64,000 nucleotides of DNA from Acetatifactor sp. GTDB lineage: Bacteria; Bacillota; Clostridia; Lachnospirales; Lachnospiraceae. The translations under genes were made by a program, and so were the position numbers. The DNA lies in NCBI GenBank assembly GCA_022511465.1, contig JAFLRM010000001.1, positions 62,001 to 126,000 on the forward strand. The letters run 5' to 3'. Shown here piece after piece: positions 9,161-17,042 of the stretch (its first letter is position 1; each line of letters begins with the position of its first letter). The notes under the pieces were generated by a model. The model did no database searches. It was not told where the DNA came from and worked only from the letters and a program-made list of their open reading frames with translations.

Positions 9161-10177
9161 TCAGTACCTATATTTATCCAGTCTATCTAAGTTTATAATG
9201 TCTGAAAATGACTGAACCTTAAATGCTGCAAAATGTTTCTGAAGAAATCCTATAATCGGGTTGCTAGATCGGATAATACCATGTAATTCATAAGTGATTC
9301 CATAATCCTGAACCAACATTGATCTTATCTCTTCAATTTCCTTCAAGTAAGGAATGTAAATCGCATATTTCAATTTCTTGCTTTTTGTCTGCGATTTGAT
9401 ATTAACCCTACGCCCCGGCATGTAACGGATATTTTGAAAATGATAGAACACCAATGGAAACTGCCGCCCATCTGCTGTAGCCATCAATATATCATTTCCA
9501 TTCATTCTTACCAATGAGTACTGCTCCAGGTTCCAAGGAGCCACGCCACCGCCTAAATGATGAAGCTCATAAACACCTTTAAAATCTCTTGTCCAGTTGT
9601 CCAAGTACTTCTGATCGCCCATTCGATCTGGCTCTGGCTGGTCATAGCACCACTCATAGCACTTGTCTTTCCACCATTTTAGAACTTTTCTTCCGTTCAG
9701 GCTCTGATCAAAATAATTGAACTCCACACAATACTTACCATTGCGGGCTTCCAGCTTTCTCCCATATTTGTTTTTTTTAAACCTATGCTCAACTATAACC
9801 ACATTCGCTTTCGCTGCTCTTATCTCATCATAGAGAATTTGAGGATCAGCATAGAAATATAAATCCGAATCAAGATAAGTACAGTTTTCCACCGTATAAT
9901 GGTCAAGGACATATTCGATTGTTACTGAAGTACAAGTCCAACAATATTCAGCCTTCGAGCGTTCTTTCTTCTTCTCCAAGAGAACAGGTGTCTCAAAAGC
10001 ACTGTGATGGATAATTACCGCATGCTTTAGACACATATCATTTAAGACTTCAAATGCCTTATCATCAAAGCAAAATATATAAAGTGTAAAGTCATCTGAT
10101 ACTCTTTCCAAAGACCTATATAAGGCAATTCCCTTATCCAGATAATAACTATCGAATAACGTACAGAGATTAATCAT
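9161..10177 (-). CDS. GT-A fold glycosyltransferase-like protein (copy 1)
   Basis: This 338-residue protein begins NLCTLFDSYYLDKGIALYRSL and has a clear metal-binding DxD in CTYLDSDLYFYADP (about residue 100), as in GT8-like transferases, plus GDQKYLDNW and GGGVAPWN further on. A close paralogue lies at 46617-47702, beside the same two partner genes. The constant linkage with a 3-amino-sugar aminotransferase and isomerase suggests that it transfers that amino sugar. This is inference. The start overlaps the isomerase stop by 4 bp. Confidence 0.75.
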   Translation of the reverse strand: MINLCTLFDSYYLDKGIALYRSLERVSDDFTLYIFCFDDKAFEVLNDMCLKHAVIIHHSAFETPVLLEKKKERSKAEYCWTCTSVTIEYVLDHYTVENCTYLDSDLYFYADPQILYDEIRAAKANVVIVEHRFKKNKYGRKLEARNGKYCVEFNYFDQSLNGRKVLKWWKDKCYEWCYDQPEPDRMGDQKYLDNWTRDFKGVYELHHLGGGVAPWNLEQYSLVRMNGNDILMATADGRQFPLVFYHFQNIRYMPGRRVNIKSQTKSKKLKYAIYIPYLKEIEEIRSMLVQDYGITYELHGIIRSSNPIIGFLQKHFAAFKVQSFSDIINLDRLDKYRY

Positions 10178-10590
10178 TTCTTAATCCCCATTTCTTTGAG
10201 GTATTCATCGTAGTTACGAATATATTCCTTATCATCGTAATGTGTGCTGGCAAGAACCAGCAAGACGGAGTCCGAAGAAAAGCCATACATATCCTTCCAG
10301 ATCATTTTCGGAATATAGACACCCATCATCGGTTTGTTCAGTCCTACGACAAATTCTTCTCTTCCATCTGTAATCCTCACTTTGCTCTGTCCGGCCACAT
10401 TGATCAGTACAAATTCCGATTCTCTATTAGCGTGCTGCCCGCGAATAACAGTGGAATCAGAATCGTAAATATAAAACACACGCTTGATATCAAAAGGAAT
10501 TGCTTGAGCTCCTTCAATCACAACCAATTTCCCCCTTTTATCGCCCAGATCACCAAAATAAAGAACCGGACACATCTCTTTTAAAGTCAT
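10174..10590 (-). CDS. dTDP-4-oxo-6-deoxyglucose 3,4-ketoisomerase (FdtA/QdtA-like cupin), copy 1
   Basis: A 138-residue single-cupin protein of the WxcM-like/FdtA type. It starts CPVLYFGDLGDKRGKLVVIEG and carries the conserved RGQHANRES motif with the catalytic histidine (about 50), then VTDGREEF-like and PMMGVYIPKMIWKDMY strands. It moves the keto group of dTDP-4-keto-6-deoxyglucose from C4 to C3, giving the substrate of the adjacent aminotransferase. Whether the product series is fucose-like (FdtA) or quinovose-like (QdtA) cannot be decided by eye. No intact rmlA or rmlB is in the window. Confidence 0.88.
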   Translation of the reverse strand: MTLKEMCPVLYFGDLGDKRGKLVVIEGAQAIPFDIKRVFYIYDSDSTVIRGQHANRESEFVLINVAGQSKVRITDGREEFVVGLNKPMMGVYIPKMIWKDMYGFSSDSVLLVLASTHYDDKEYIRNYDEYLKEMGIKK

Positions 10591-10610
10591 AGTAATTCCT
10601 CGCTTTCGCT

Positions 10611-11705
10611 TTATCCAAATCCGTTAATGGCTTCAATCACATAAGTCTGTTCTTCTTCTGTCATGCCATTGTACATCGGAATGGAAAGAACGGTTTGTGC
10701 CAGATGCTCCGTGATCGGCAGGAAACCCGGCTCATGTCCGAGGTACTGATATGCTTCCGCAAGATGTGGAGGAATCGGATAATGGATAATTGTTCCTATT
10801 TCTCTCTCGTTCAGATACTCAATTAATCTGTCTCGTTCTTCACAGCGGATAACATACTGATGCCATACACTAGTCGCACCAAGAGCAAGAGTTGGAAGCT
10901 GAATCAGCGGACTGTTCAGTTCTGCGGCATACCGAGTAGCGATTTTTCTCCTCTCTTCAATCAATTCATCCATGTGTGTTAGACGGACACGAAGTAACCC
11001 AGCCTGCAGTTCGTCAAGGCGTGAGTTTGCACCGACAACTTTGTTGTAATAACGTTTCTCGCTACCGTAATTGCGAAAAATCTTGAACTCCTTTGCCAAA
11101 GCTTCATCGTTTACAACAACAGCACCAGCATCGCCAAAAGCACCGAGGTTCTTAGAAGGGTAGAAGGAGAAGCATCCTACATCACCAAATGTTCCAGTCA
11201 TCTGCCCGTTGTAGCGAGCACCATGCGACTGTGCACAATCTTCTACTAGGCGGAGATTGTGTTTCTTGCATATTGTAACGATTTCATCCATCCGAGATGC
11301 CATACCATAAAGGTGTGTGACAAGAACTGCCTTTGTCTTTTCCGTGATTAGGGCTTCAATCTTCCCCGGATCCATACCAAAGTGTTCATCAGGCTCAACA
11401 AAAATAGGTGTCGCATTATTTATGGTGATTCCCATTACAGAAGCAATATAAGTGTTTCCTTGGACGATAACTTCGTCTCCTGTTCCAATTTTCAAAAGGC
11501 GAAATGCAATCCACAAAGCGTCAAGACCAGAAGCAAGTCCAACACAGTAATTTGCTCCTGTATAAGCAGCAAACTCCTCTTCAAAATCACTAACTTCTTT
11601 TCCGAGGATATACCAACCGGAGCGAAGAACATCTAACGCTTTATCCTCAAACTCTTTCTGGTACATATAAAAACCGCGATCCATGCGGTTGGGCATTATT
11701 TTCAT
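10611..11705 (-). CDS. DegT/DnrJ/EryC1/StrS sugar aminotransferase (FdtB/QdtB-like), copy 1
   Basis: A PLP-dependent enzyme of 364 residues with the family hallmarks: SGLDALWIAFR near 58-68, VEDCAQSHGARYNG near 155-168, and the PLP-lysine segment SFYPSKNLGAFGDAGAV near 178-195. It would aminate C3 of the dTDP-3-keto-6-deoxyhexose made by the neighbouring isomerase. A second copy of equal length lies at 47705-48799 and most residues match by eye. The 366-bp region just upstream holds a decayed rmlB, so this cassette once had its dehydratase next to it. Confidence 0.92.
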   Translation of the reverse strand: MKIMPNRMDRGFYMYQKEFEDKALDVLRSGWYILGKEVSDFEEEFAAYTGANYCVGLASGLDALWIAFRLLKIGTGDEVIVQGNTYIASVMGITINNATPIFVEPDEHFGMDPGKIEALITEKTKAVLVTHLYGMASRMDEIVTICKKHNLRLVEDCAQSHGARYNGQMTGTFGDVGCFSFYPSKNLGAFGDAGAVVVNDEALAKEFKIFRNYGSEKRYYNKVVGANSRLDELQAGLLRVRLTHMDELIEERRKIATRYAAELNSPLIQLPTLALGATSVWHQYVIRCEERDRLIEYLNEREIGTIIHYPIPPHLAEAYQYLGHEPGFLPITEHLAQTVLSIPMYNGMTEEEQTYVIEAINGFG

Positions 11706-11715
11706 AAGCGGTCTC

Positions 11716-12016
11716 CTCTACCAGCTTGAATACATCATTAACGTAAAAATTGTAACATTCACCAGAAATAATTTTCCCACTAATCGAAGGGTGCAAGATA
11801 CCAGTCAAGAGCCTTCTTAATATCCATCCGGAACATTGTGGTCGATACCCCAGTTGGTACGGTGCCCTACAATTAACTGGACTTTATTCTTATTTTAAAA
11901 TACCTGAAAATACAACATTCATATAGTTCAGATATATAGAAAACGATATACTAGTTGTGACTGCCAACGTTATAGATCTCACCGACTTTTCCATTATGAT
12001 ACTTTGTACCGATCAT
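11716..12016 (-). pseudogene. rfbB: Decayed C-terminal part of dTDP-glucose 4,6-dehydratase (rmlB/rfbB)
   Basis: No long frame is open in the 366-bp gap, but minus-strand translation gives pieces in RmlB order. GKVGEIYNVGSHN (11992-11954) matches the family's GKxGExYNxGGHNE. GHRTNWGID (11867-11841) matches GHDxRYAID. DIKKALDWYL (about 11826-11797) matches GIKKTxxWYL, and KIISGECYNFYV (about 11775-11740) matches ENIISGEYQNYY. The pieces are in different frames with internal deletion and stops. The gene product would have made the dTDP-4-keto-6-deoxyglucose used by the two genes downstream. Confidence 0.8.
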
Positions 12017-12071
12017 GCAGGTACGTGTCTGCTATCTTATAGCATAAAGATGCATATTTTTTCATGTATTA

Positions 12072-12881
12072 TTATTTTCCTCTAATCATCGCGTGCCAAA
12101 TGAACTTTGTATTCGTATGAAGGTAGCGACCAAATAACCTCTTAGGATCCTGCAACAGTCGATAAAACCACTCCATATTACTTTTCTGCATCCATTCAGG
12201 CGCTCTCTTAAGATTTCCGGCCAAATAGTCAAAACCAGCGCCTACACCCACCATAAAACCTTTTACTCGTCCCTGATGAACTGCCATCCACTTTTCTTGC
12301 TTCGGTGCTCCAAGACCAACCCAAATAAAATCTGGAGTGGCTTCATTAATTCGACCCACAATGGCAGCATCCTCATCTTCTGTCATAGTCCGAAATGGTG
12401 GTGAATACATACCTGCAATCTGAATCTTCGGATACTCTCTTGCAAGTGCCTGATAAAGCTTCTTAAGCGTCTCCTCTGTAGATCCATAAAAGAAATGGCG
12501 ATATCCCTTCTCTACAGAAATCTTTAGAATCTCTTCCATATAAGAGGGACCCGTTGTACGCCGCATACCTTTATTACCACGCCTCTGCCCAACTGATGAT
12601 AGCGGCCCCCCGTCCGGTATTGCCATAATCCCACCGTTTTGGACGGCTTTATATGCTGCGTCCTCATATGCACTAACTGTTGTGTGAACATTGGATACGC
12701 ACATATAATCTCCGGAAAGGTTTTCGATATTTTGCAGCGTAAACTCCAGTAACCATTCCATATTAATAGCCGCTATGTCAACCCCCAGTATATTGCAGGT
12801 AGGTATCTGCGACTTGTCAACCTTATGAACATAACTGTTATTCACAATACCTTTTCCATTTTCATAAATTAATCCCGCCAT
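12072..12881 (-). CDS. tagA: WecG/TagA/CpsF family (GT26) glycosyltransferase, probable N-acetylmannosaminyltransferase
   Basis: A 269-residue protein with GT26 motifs: VSNVHTTVSAYEDAAYKAV near 62-80, IPDGGPLSSV near 88-97, YGSTEETLKKLYQAL near 133-147, and the signature WVGLGAPKQEKWM with VGVGAGFDYLAG. TagA enzymes transfer ManNAc from UDP-ManNAc to undecaprenyl-PP-GlcNAc at the inner membrane face. The UDP-GlcNAc 2-epimerase in the same operon supplies the donor, supporting this role. It is the first gene after the module A leader. A truncated frame ending about 12888 (NRYDVTLDDIRRGIQTR) just upstream suggests an earlier gene was deleted there. Confidence 0.88.
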   Translation of the reverse strand: MAGLIYENGKGIVNNSYVHKVDKSQIPTCNILGVDIAAINMEWLLEFTLQNIENLSGDYMCVSNVHTTVSAYEDAAYKAVQNGGIMAIPDGGPLSSVGQRRGNKGMRRTTGPSYMEEILKISVEKGYRHFFYGSTEETLKKLYQALAREYPKIQIAGMYSPPFRTMTEDEDAAIVGRINEATPDFIWVGLGAPKQEKWMAVHQGRVKGFMVGVGAGFDYLAGNLKRAPEWMQKSNMEWFYRLLQDPKRLFGRYLHTNTKFIWHAMIRGK

Positions 12882-12970
12882 AAATTTATCTCGTTTGTAT
12901 ACCTCTTCTTATATCATCCAAGGTCACGTCATACCGATTGGCTGCAGAATCTTTTCCTGTGCTGTTGACA

Positions 12971-12995
12971 GTCACCAATTATCCCCGTTAGCGAC
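12971..12995 (-). promoter_or_regulatory. Module A leader element, hairpin with G-rich loop (antiterminator-target candidate)
   Basis: On the minus strand, stem arm GTCGCTAA, 9-nt loop CGGGGATAA and arm TTGGTGAC form an 8-bp hairpin with two G-U pairs. It lies just downstream of an intrinsic terminator and about 90 bp before tagA. The core (GGTCGCTAA then GGGGATA) recurs in the leaders of modules B and C. A LoaP-type RNA target is inferred. Confidence 0.55.
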
Positions 12996-13002
12996 CGACA
13001 CA

Positions 13003-13032
13003 AAAAAAGCCCCTGTTTTGGGGCCTTTTTTG
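13003..13032 (-). terminator. Intrinsic terminator in module A leader
   Basis: Stem GCCCC/GGGGC around loop AAAACA, flanked by A6 and a run of seven T on the minus strand. Because it lies upstream of tagA and before the leader element, it would stop module A transcripts unless antitermination occurs. The flanking A-tract means that it could also terminate plus-strand transcripts. The 9-mer AATGGTCAA lies 13 to 21 bases upstream of it and is also present before the module B terminator. Confidence 0.75.
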
Positions 13033-13081
13033 TCCTTTTGACCATTTTGTGAACCACTAATACGTATAAAAACTTTATCCC

Positions 13082-13105
13082 CAGCTTTTTCTGTAAAAAA
13101 AGCTG
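13082..13105. repeat. Inverted repeat (CAGCTTTTT / AAAAAAAGCTG)
   Basis: A near-perfect inverted repeat with a 4-nt loop CTGT. On the minus strand it is followed directly by GGGGATAAAG, echoing the GGGGATA core of the leader elements. It may be an additional leader hairpin or a degenerate copy of the element. Confidence 0.45.
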
Positions 13106-13382
13106 CTCTGCATGTCACAAGGACGCTATAGTAAAGTAGAAACCGGAAAGAAGAGACAGTTTCTCTTTAGACATTATGACCTTTTGAAGCAATATGACCA
13201 TCGGAAAAAGTTATGTCTTGCAAAAATCGTTTTGCCTTTGATTGCATATTAGCCTGCCAAAATGCAGTTGGCTGGAACATTTTAACGATGAGGGTTGGGG
13301 ACGGGTCAAATTCTCTTGAGGAAATATTGCTTCCAATACTTGCTAAGATGCATCCCCCGCTTTTTGTCAACCATATTTTACC

Positions 13383-13520
13383 TCACCAAAACCAAGCAAT
13401 TCTTCTGACACATCCTGAAGTGGATCGTTCAATATCAAAATCTGTAGTTCGAACCCATCCCGGTTGCAACTTGTCAAGGATATATTCATCACTTTTCATC
13501 GGTTTTGCTCTGTTTTCCAT
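13383..13520 (-). CDS. Short ORF overlapping TnpW-like gene, unidentified
   Basis: A 45-residue frame, MENRAKPMKSDEYILDKLQP..., starts at 13520 after GGAGGATAAGC and overlaps the TnpW-like ORF in another frame. The central GWVRTTDFDIERSTSGCVRRI could be a short helix-turn-helix, but there is too little to assign. It may be the shifted 3' continuation of a longer original gene. Treat it as a possible gene fragment. Confidence 0.3.
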   Translation of the reverse strand: MENRAKPMKSDEYILDKLQPGWVRTTDFDIERSTSGCVRRIAWFW

Positions 13521-13653
13521 GCTTTAGCTTATCCTCCACGCTTTGGGTACTGGTATCAGAAAAATGTACCTCAACTAAATACCTTGTCTTGTCAGTCTTT
13601 TGCAGTAAACAGGGTGGTATCTGCCCTATGGTGGTCTGAATGTTATCGCTCAT
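13489..13653 (-). CDS. TnpW-like small transposon-encoded protein
   Basis: A 54-residue frame starting ATG at 13653 (preceded by AAGGAACA): MSDNIQTTIGQIPPCLLQKT, then TRYLVEVHFSDTSTQSVEDKL. This arrangement (TIG, then YxVxVHFSxTSxxxxEDKL) is that of the small TnpW-family proteins carried by mobilisable transposons in Clostridia. The last ten residues diverge from the family, suggesting a frameshift near the end. It marks module A's upstream flank as former mobile-element DNA. No large transposon recombinase is present beside it. Confidence 0.55.
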   Translation of the reverse strand: MSDNIQTTIGQIPPCLLQKTDKTRYLVEVHFSDTSTQSVEDKLKHGKQSKTDEK

Positions 13654-13749
13654 TGTTCCTTATTAACACAAAAAAGACGCCTGGTTGACAATTTACTGTT
13701 CCATGCGCCTTTACGCTGTTATTATATTTTATTTGATTGATATGATTGA

Positions 13750-14613
13750 TTACATTAACTGCATAATCTCAGTTTCAATTTCTTTTATGTCGCTTTCCAA
13801 TAATTCAGGAAAATACTCGCTGACTTCATCAATATTTATTTTCCCTTTTTTTAACATAAGTGTTGCTTTTTCTATTAACGTTTCCCTTGCAATATCTTTC
13901 GCATAGGTTCTCATAATTTGCTCATCATCAAATAAACTCATCATAATTGTTATTACCTCCACTTCTTTGCTGCTTAGATACTGTTTTAAGATATTTCTGT
14001 CCTTGCAAATACGGATTGTTTCTGTAACTGCCTGTTTTGTCATTCCATACTTTTTTATCTGCTCGTTAAAAACTTTGCAGAAGATAATGTACTCATTGAT
14101 AATATTATCCTTGTCACTCTCATATATGACTTTTGCTTTTATCTCAAGGTCAATATCCGCACCGTCAAAAAACTCCTGCGATAAAGATATTGTATCGAGT
14201 TTTCTGCCCTTAATGCCTGTAAATATAACATATAATTCAGGCTTCGGCATTTTTACTTTCTTGCTCTTATATAGGCTCTGACTTGTTCGCTCAAAATATT
14301 CATGGTAACTCTGTGCTAAATATAACAGTATTCTGATTAAAATATTTACCGTCCATGAAGATTGTGCCTCTAATAGCAACAGTAACTTGTCATTACCTAC
14401 CATAATGCCCAAATCATTGTAGAGATTATCTGTCAGAACATTATCTATTGTTACAATATCCAGTGTATCCTCCGTTGCTTCTGTGTCCTCTGGGTGCAAT
14501 GCCTTATACAGCTTCAATAAATTCTTCTTATCTTGGAAAAGGTCTAGGAACACACTGTTTTTTGCGGTACGCTTTGCCTTGACTTCCTGTGTCTGACTTG
14601 TTTCGTCCTGCAC
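13750..14613 (-). CDS. Rpn-like / PD-(D/E)XK nuclease family transposase-type protein
   Basis: A 287-residue protein starting at a GTG with a GAGGTGATAAG ribosome site. Residues 15-45 (RTAKNSVFLDLFQDKKNLLKLYKAL) and 67-90 (GIMVGNDKLLLLLEAQSSWTVNILIRILLYLAQ, with the D/E-x-Q nuclease core) match the PD-(D/E)XK 'transposase' group related to Rpn recombination-promoting nucleases. The C-terminus is helical with an acidic end. Such proteins are very common in Lachnospiraceae and usually lie alone. Their function in these hosts is unclear. The gene appears intact. Confidence 0.78.
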   Translation of the reverse strand: MQDETSQTQEVKAKRTAKNSVFLDLFQDKKNLLKLYKALHPEDTEATEDTLDIVTIDNVLTDNLYNDLGIMVGNDKLLLLLEAQSSWTVNILIRILLYLAQSYHEYFERTSQSLYKSKKVKMPKPELYVIFTGIKGRKLDTISLSQEFFDGADIDLEIKAKVIYESDKDNIINEYIIFCKVFNEQIKKYGMTKQAVTETIRICKDRNILKQYLSSKEVEVITIMMSLFDDEQIMRTYAKDIARETLIEKATLMLKKGKINIDEVSEYFPELLESDIKEIETEIMQLM

Positions 14614-14748
14614 CTTATCACCTCGATTTCTTAAAATCTGTGGCAGAATATGTGATATAGATTACTCCTGCTACACTTCAATTATACAGAAAAACCCTCA
14701 TGTTTACAATAAAATTCACATTAAATTTCTTCCTCCCTCCGTTTCACT

Positions 14749-14988
14749 TTGCCTGTAATGCGAAAATTCGCATTACTCGCGGAACGAGGGCTGCGTGGCA
14801 TAAAATTGCACATGAAAATATCAGGTCAGTTTGAATCAGAGACTGCTGCGAATAATCATGCTCTTATCAGAACATACATCGAGACCTGTCGCCGGAATGG
14901 GATCAACGAAATCGATGAATTAGAGCGTTTATGCGCCGGTAATCCTTATTCTGTTGCTGAGGTATTCTCTTCTTCATTACCTCCTTGA
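14749..14988 (+). pseudogene. C-terminal remnant of a transposase (probably IS66 type)
   Basis: Only the last part of a transposase is readable: AANNHALIRTYIETCRRNGINEIDELERLCAGNPYSVAEVF, about residues 30-74 of the open frame. The ANNHAxIRTYxETCRRNG pattern is that of the C-terminal domain of clostridial IS66-like transposases. The catalytic core is absent. The open frame probably continues noise upstream of residue 20. An inverted repeat (TAATGCG/CGCATTA, 14756-14775) sits at its left limit, possibly part of the rearrangement junction. Confidence 0.6.
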
Positions 14989-15208
14989 AAAGAGAACTGA
15001 ACACCCGTTATTTAGCGGTATTAATACTCCGCTTTATTTTTCGTGCACGCAAATCGACTGTGAATAGTAACGGTAAAATCACCTCTTTGCTCCTAAAAAC
15101 TTGACAAAATGGGATAATACTGAAAACAAGGTTAATTAATCAGCGTTTTCCTTTATAATAACACAAAATTATAGCTCTGGAGATTTGCAGCATGTTAATT
15201 ATTCTAAT

Positions 15209-15240
15209 TTGACAAATAAAGCAGCGATATGATATCATAT
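15209..15240 (+). promoter_or_regulatory. hipBA promoter with overlapping palindromic operator
   Basis: A consensus -35 TTGACA (15209-15214) is followed at 18 bp by TATCAT (15233-15238). The perfect 14-bp palindrome ATATGATATCATAT (15227-15240) overlaps the -10, as expected for an autorepressing HipB-type operator. It lies 30 bp before the hipB start. Confidence 0.65.
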
Positions 15241-15270
15241 TATTCAAATAAGAGTAATTAATCTGAGAAG

Positions 15271-15615
15271 GTGACATCAATGAAAATAACAGGAGATGAA
15301 AATAACAAACTAATTTTAACCGAGCTTGGCCAACGCATCAAAGATATTCGGATAAGTCGTTCCATAACTCAACGGGAACTGGCTCATAGTGCAGGCATAT
15401 CCTTTAGCACGGTAGTCCGGGTCGAAAGCGGAGAAGGGGTAAATATAGAAAATTACATGAAAATTCTGCGCATTTTGGATCTTCTTCCGAACTTCAATCT
15501 ATTGGTTCCGGAACAGCAGCTAATGCCGGCGGAATTTATAGAGAAGAAACCCAGACGCCAAAGAGCATCAAAACGAAAACAGGAACGAGAATGGAAGTGG
15601 GGGGATGAGCAATAA
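15271..15615 (+). CDS. hipB: HipB-like XRE antitoxin / transcriptional repressor
   Basis: A 114-residue protein with an XRE helix-turn-helix at about 17-70: LGQRIKDIRISRSITQRELAHSAGISFSTVVRVESG, then a YMKILRILDLL helix. The C-terminus (about 90-114) is highly basic (KKPRRQRASKRKQ), a tail that could contact DNA or HipA. It precedes hipA with the stop and start overlapping, the usual antitoxin-first order. The first in-frame start at 15271 has a GAAGGTG ribosome site just upstream. It probably represses its own promoter through the palindrome at 15227-15240. Confidence 0.88.
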   Translation: MTSMKITGDENNKLILTELGQRIKDIRISRSITQRELAHSAGISFSTVVRVESGEGVNIENYMKILRILDLLPNFNLLVPEQQLMPAEFIEKKPRRQRASKRKQEREWKWGDEQ

Positions 15616-16913
15616 TGCAAATTGGGGCAGAAGTATACTTATGGGGAACGAGAATTGGCATGATCATTCAAAGTGATGCGTCAACTCCGCCGCAATTTAC
15701 CTATGACAAAAGTTTTGTGAAAAGCGGCATTGAGCTCTCTCCTGTAGCAATGCCGTTATCCGATCAGACATATTCTTTTCCGGAACTCAGAGAGAATACT
15801 TTTCGAGGATTGCCCGGCCTGTTGGCGGATTCTCTGCCTGATAAGTTTGGTACACGCATTATTGAGAGTTATTTGGCAAAGCAAGGGTGTCTGGAGGAAA
15901 GTCTTACTGCAGTGGAACGATTATGCTATATCGGAAGCAGGGGTATGGGAGCTTTGGAGTATGTGCCTCAAATTGGCATAGGGATTCCGGATCAGGAGAT
16001 TGATATTGATGAACTTGCAAAACTGGCAGATGAAATTCTTGCGGACAGACAGAATTTTAGAACAAACGCGGACGAACGGGCATTGGAGCAGCTTATTAAA
16101 ATTGGGACCTCCGCCGGTGGAGCAAGAGCAAAAGCGCTCATTGCGTGGAACCAGAAAACCGGGCAGATCCGCTCCGGGCAGATAGATGCCGGTGACGGAT
16201 ACTCCTATTGGCTTCTAAAATTTGGAGAGATACAAAATAATAAGGACAAAGATTTGACGGCGGATGAACACGGTTATGCCCAAATAGAGTATGCTTATTC
16301 ACTGATGTGCAAGGATGCCGGAATAGAGATGGCAGAGTGCCAGTTGATCAAGAGCAAGGAAGGGCTGCATTTTGCGACAAGGCGCTTTGACAGAGATTTT
16401 GATACGGGTCGGAAAATTCATATGCATACATTGGGGGGATTGGCACACTTTGATTTCAATGACCCGGGCTCCAACAGTTATGAGCAGGCCGCCCAAATCA
16501 TGCGGAAGATCAAGTTGCCGCAGAGTGACGTAGAGCAGTTGTTCCGAAGAATGGTATTTAATGAAGTGGCGAAAAATTATGACGATCATGTCAAAAACAT
16601 TTCTTTCCTTATGAACCGGGCCGGCGTATGGAAGCTTGCCCCCGCCTATGACATGACATTCTCCTATCGCCCGGACAGTATATGGACCTCCAAGCATCAA
16701 ATGAGGATCAATGGAAAAAGAGATAACTTAACTATGGAAGACTTGTATGCCTGCGGCAGAAACATGGACATCAGTGATAAGAAGATGAAAGATATCACGA
16801 AAAGCGTCATAGGAGTCGTCAGAAATTGGGAGAAATATGCCGAACGTGCAGGGGTGGGGGAAGAAATTATGTGGAACGTTAAAAGGTTTCAATTTCCAGC
16901 TGCACTTCAGTAA
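15615..16913 (+). CDS. hipA: HipA-like serine/threonine kinase toxin
   Basis: A 432-residue protein with the HipA fold. It has an N-terminal couple_hipA region (LWGTRIGMIIQ...; FRGLPGLLADSLPDKFG near 63-79), a glycine-rich GTSAGGARAK loop at 164-173, the catalytic DDHVKN at 323-328, and the metal-binding AYDMTFS at 344-350. These are the residues needed for ATP binding and transfer, so the toxin looks active. HipA kinases of this type phosphorylate aminoacyl-tRNA synthetases or other translation targets, inducing dormancy. Downstream, 130 bp separate it from the SocA/Panacea gene. Confidence 0.92.
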   Translation: MQIGAEVYLWGTRIGMIIQSDASTPPQFTYDKSFVKSGIELSPVAMPLSDQTYSFPELRENTFRGLPGLLADSLPDKFGTRIIESYLAKQGCLEESLTAVERLCYIGSRGMGALEYVPQIGIGIPDQEIDIDELAKLADEILADRQNFRTNADERALEQLIKIGTSAGGARAKALIAWNQKTGQIRSGQIDAGDGYSYWLLKFGEIQNNKDKDLTADEHGYAQIEYAYSLMCKDAGIEMAECQLIKSKEGLHFATRRFDRDFDTGRKIHMHTLGGLAHFDFNDPGSNSYEQAAQIMRKIKLPQSDVEQLFRRMVFNEVAKNYDDHVKNISFLMNRAGVWKLAPAYDMTFSYRPDSIWTSKHQMRINGKRDNLTMEDLYACGRNMDISDKKMKDITKSVIGVVRNWEKYAERAGVGEEIMWNVKRFQFPAALQ

Positions 16914-17042
16914 ACTTTTAAAACTAATTCAAACGTTTGTTGATAGGGGTCCTTATGTAGGAGGCCGTATTTTCCTCTATCGCTTCCCAGGGATTGGTGG
17001 CTGCCTTCCTGACCCAGCGATTACAAAGAAGGAGGTGTCTTC

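Noticed and set aside
13021..13060. A leader peptide beginning MVK before the terminators of modules A and B
   Set aside because: Both frames begin with ATGGTCAA, but the following codons differ in length and there is no ribosome site, so the shared 9-mer is treated as a sequence word only.
13167..13906. Several overlapping plus- and minus-strand frames of 60-100 codons around 13.2-13.9 kb
   Set aside because: They lack ribosome sites and domain patterns and mostly overlap the TnpW-like and Rpn-like genes in wrong frames. Only the TnpW-like ORF and one small neighbour were kept.
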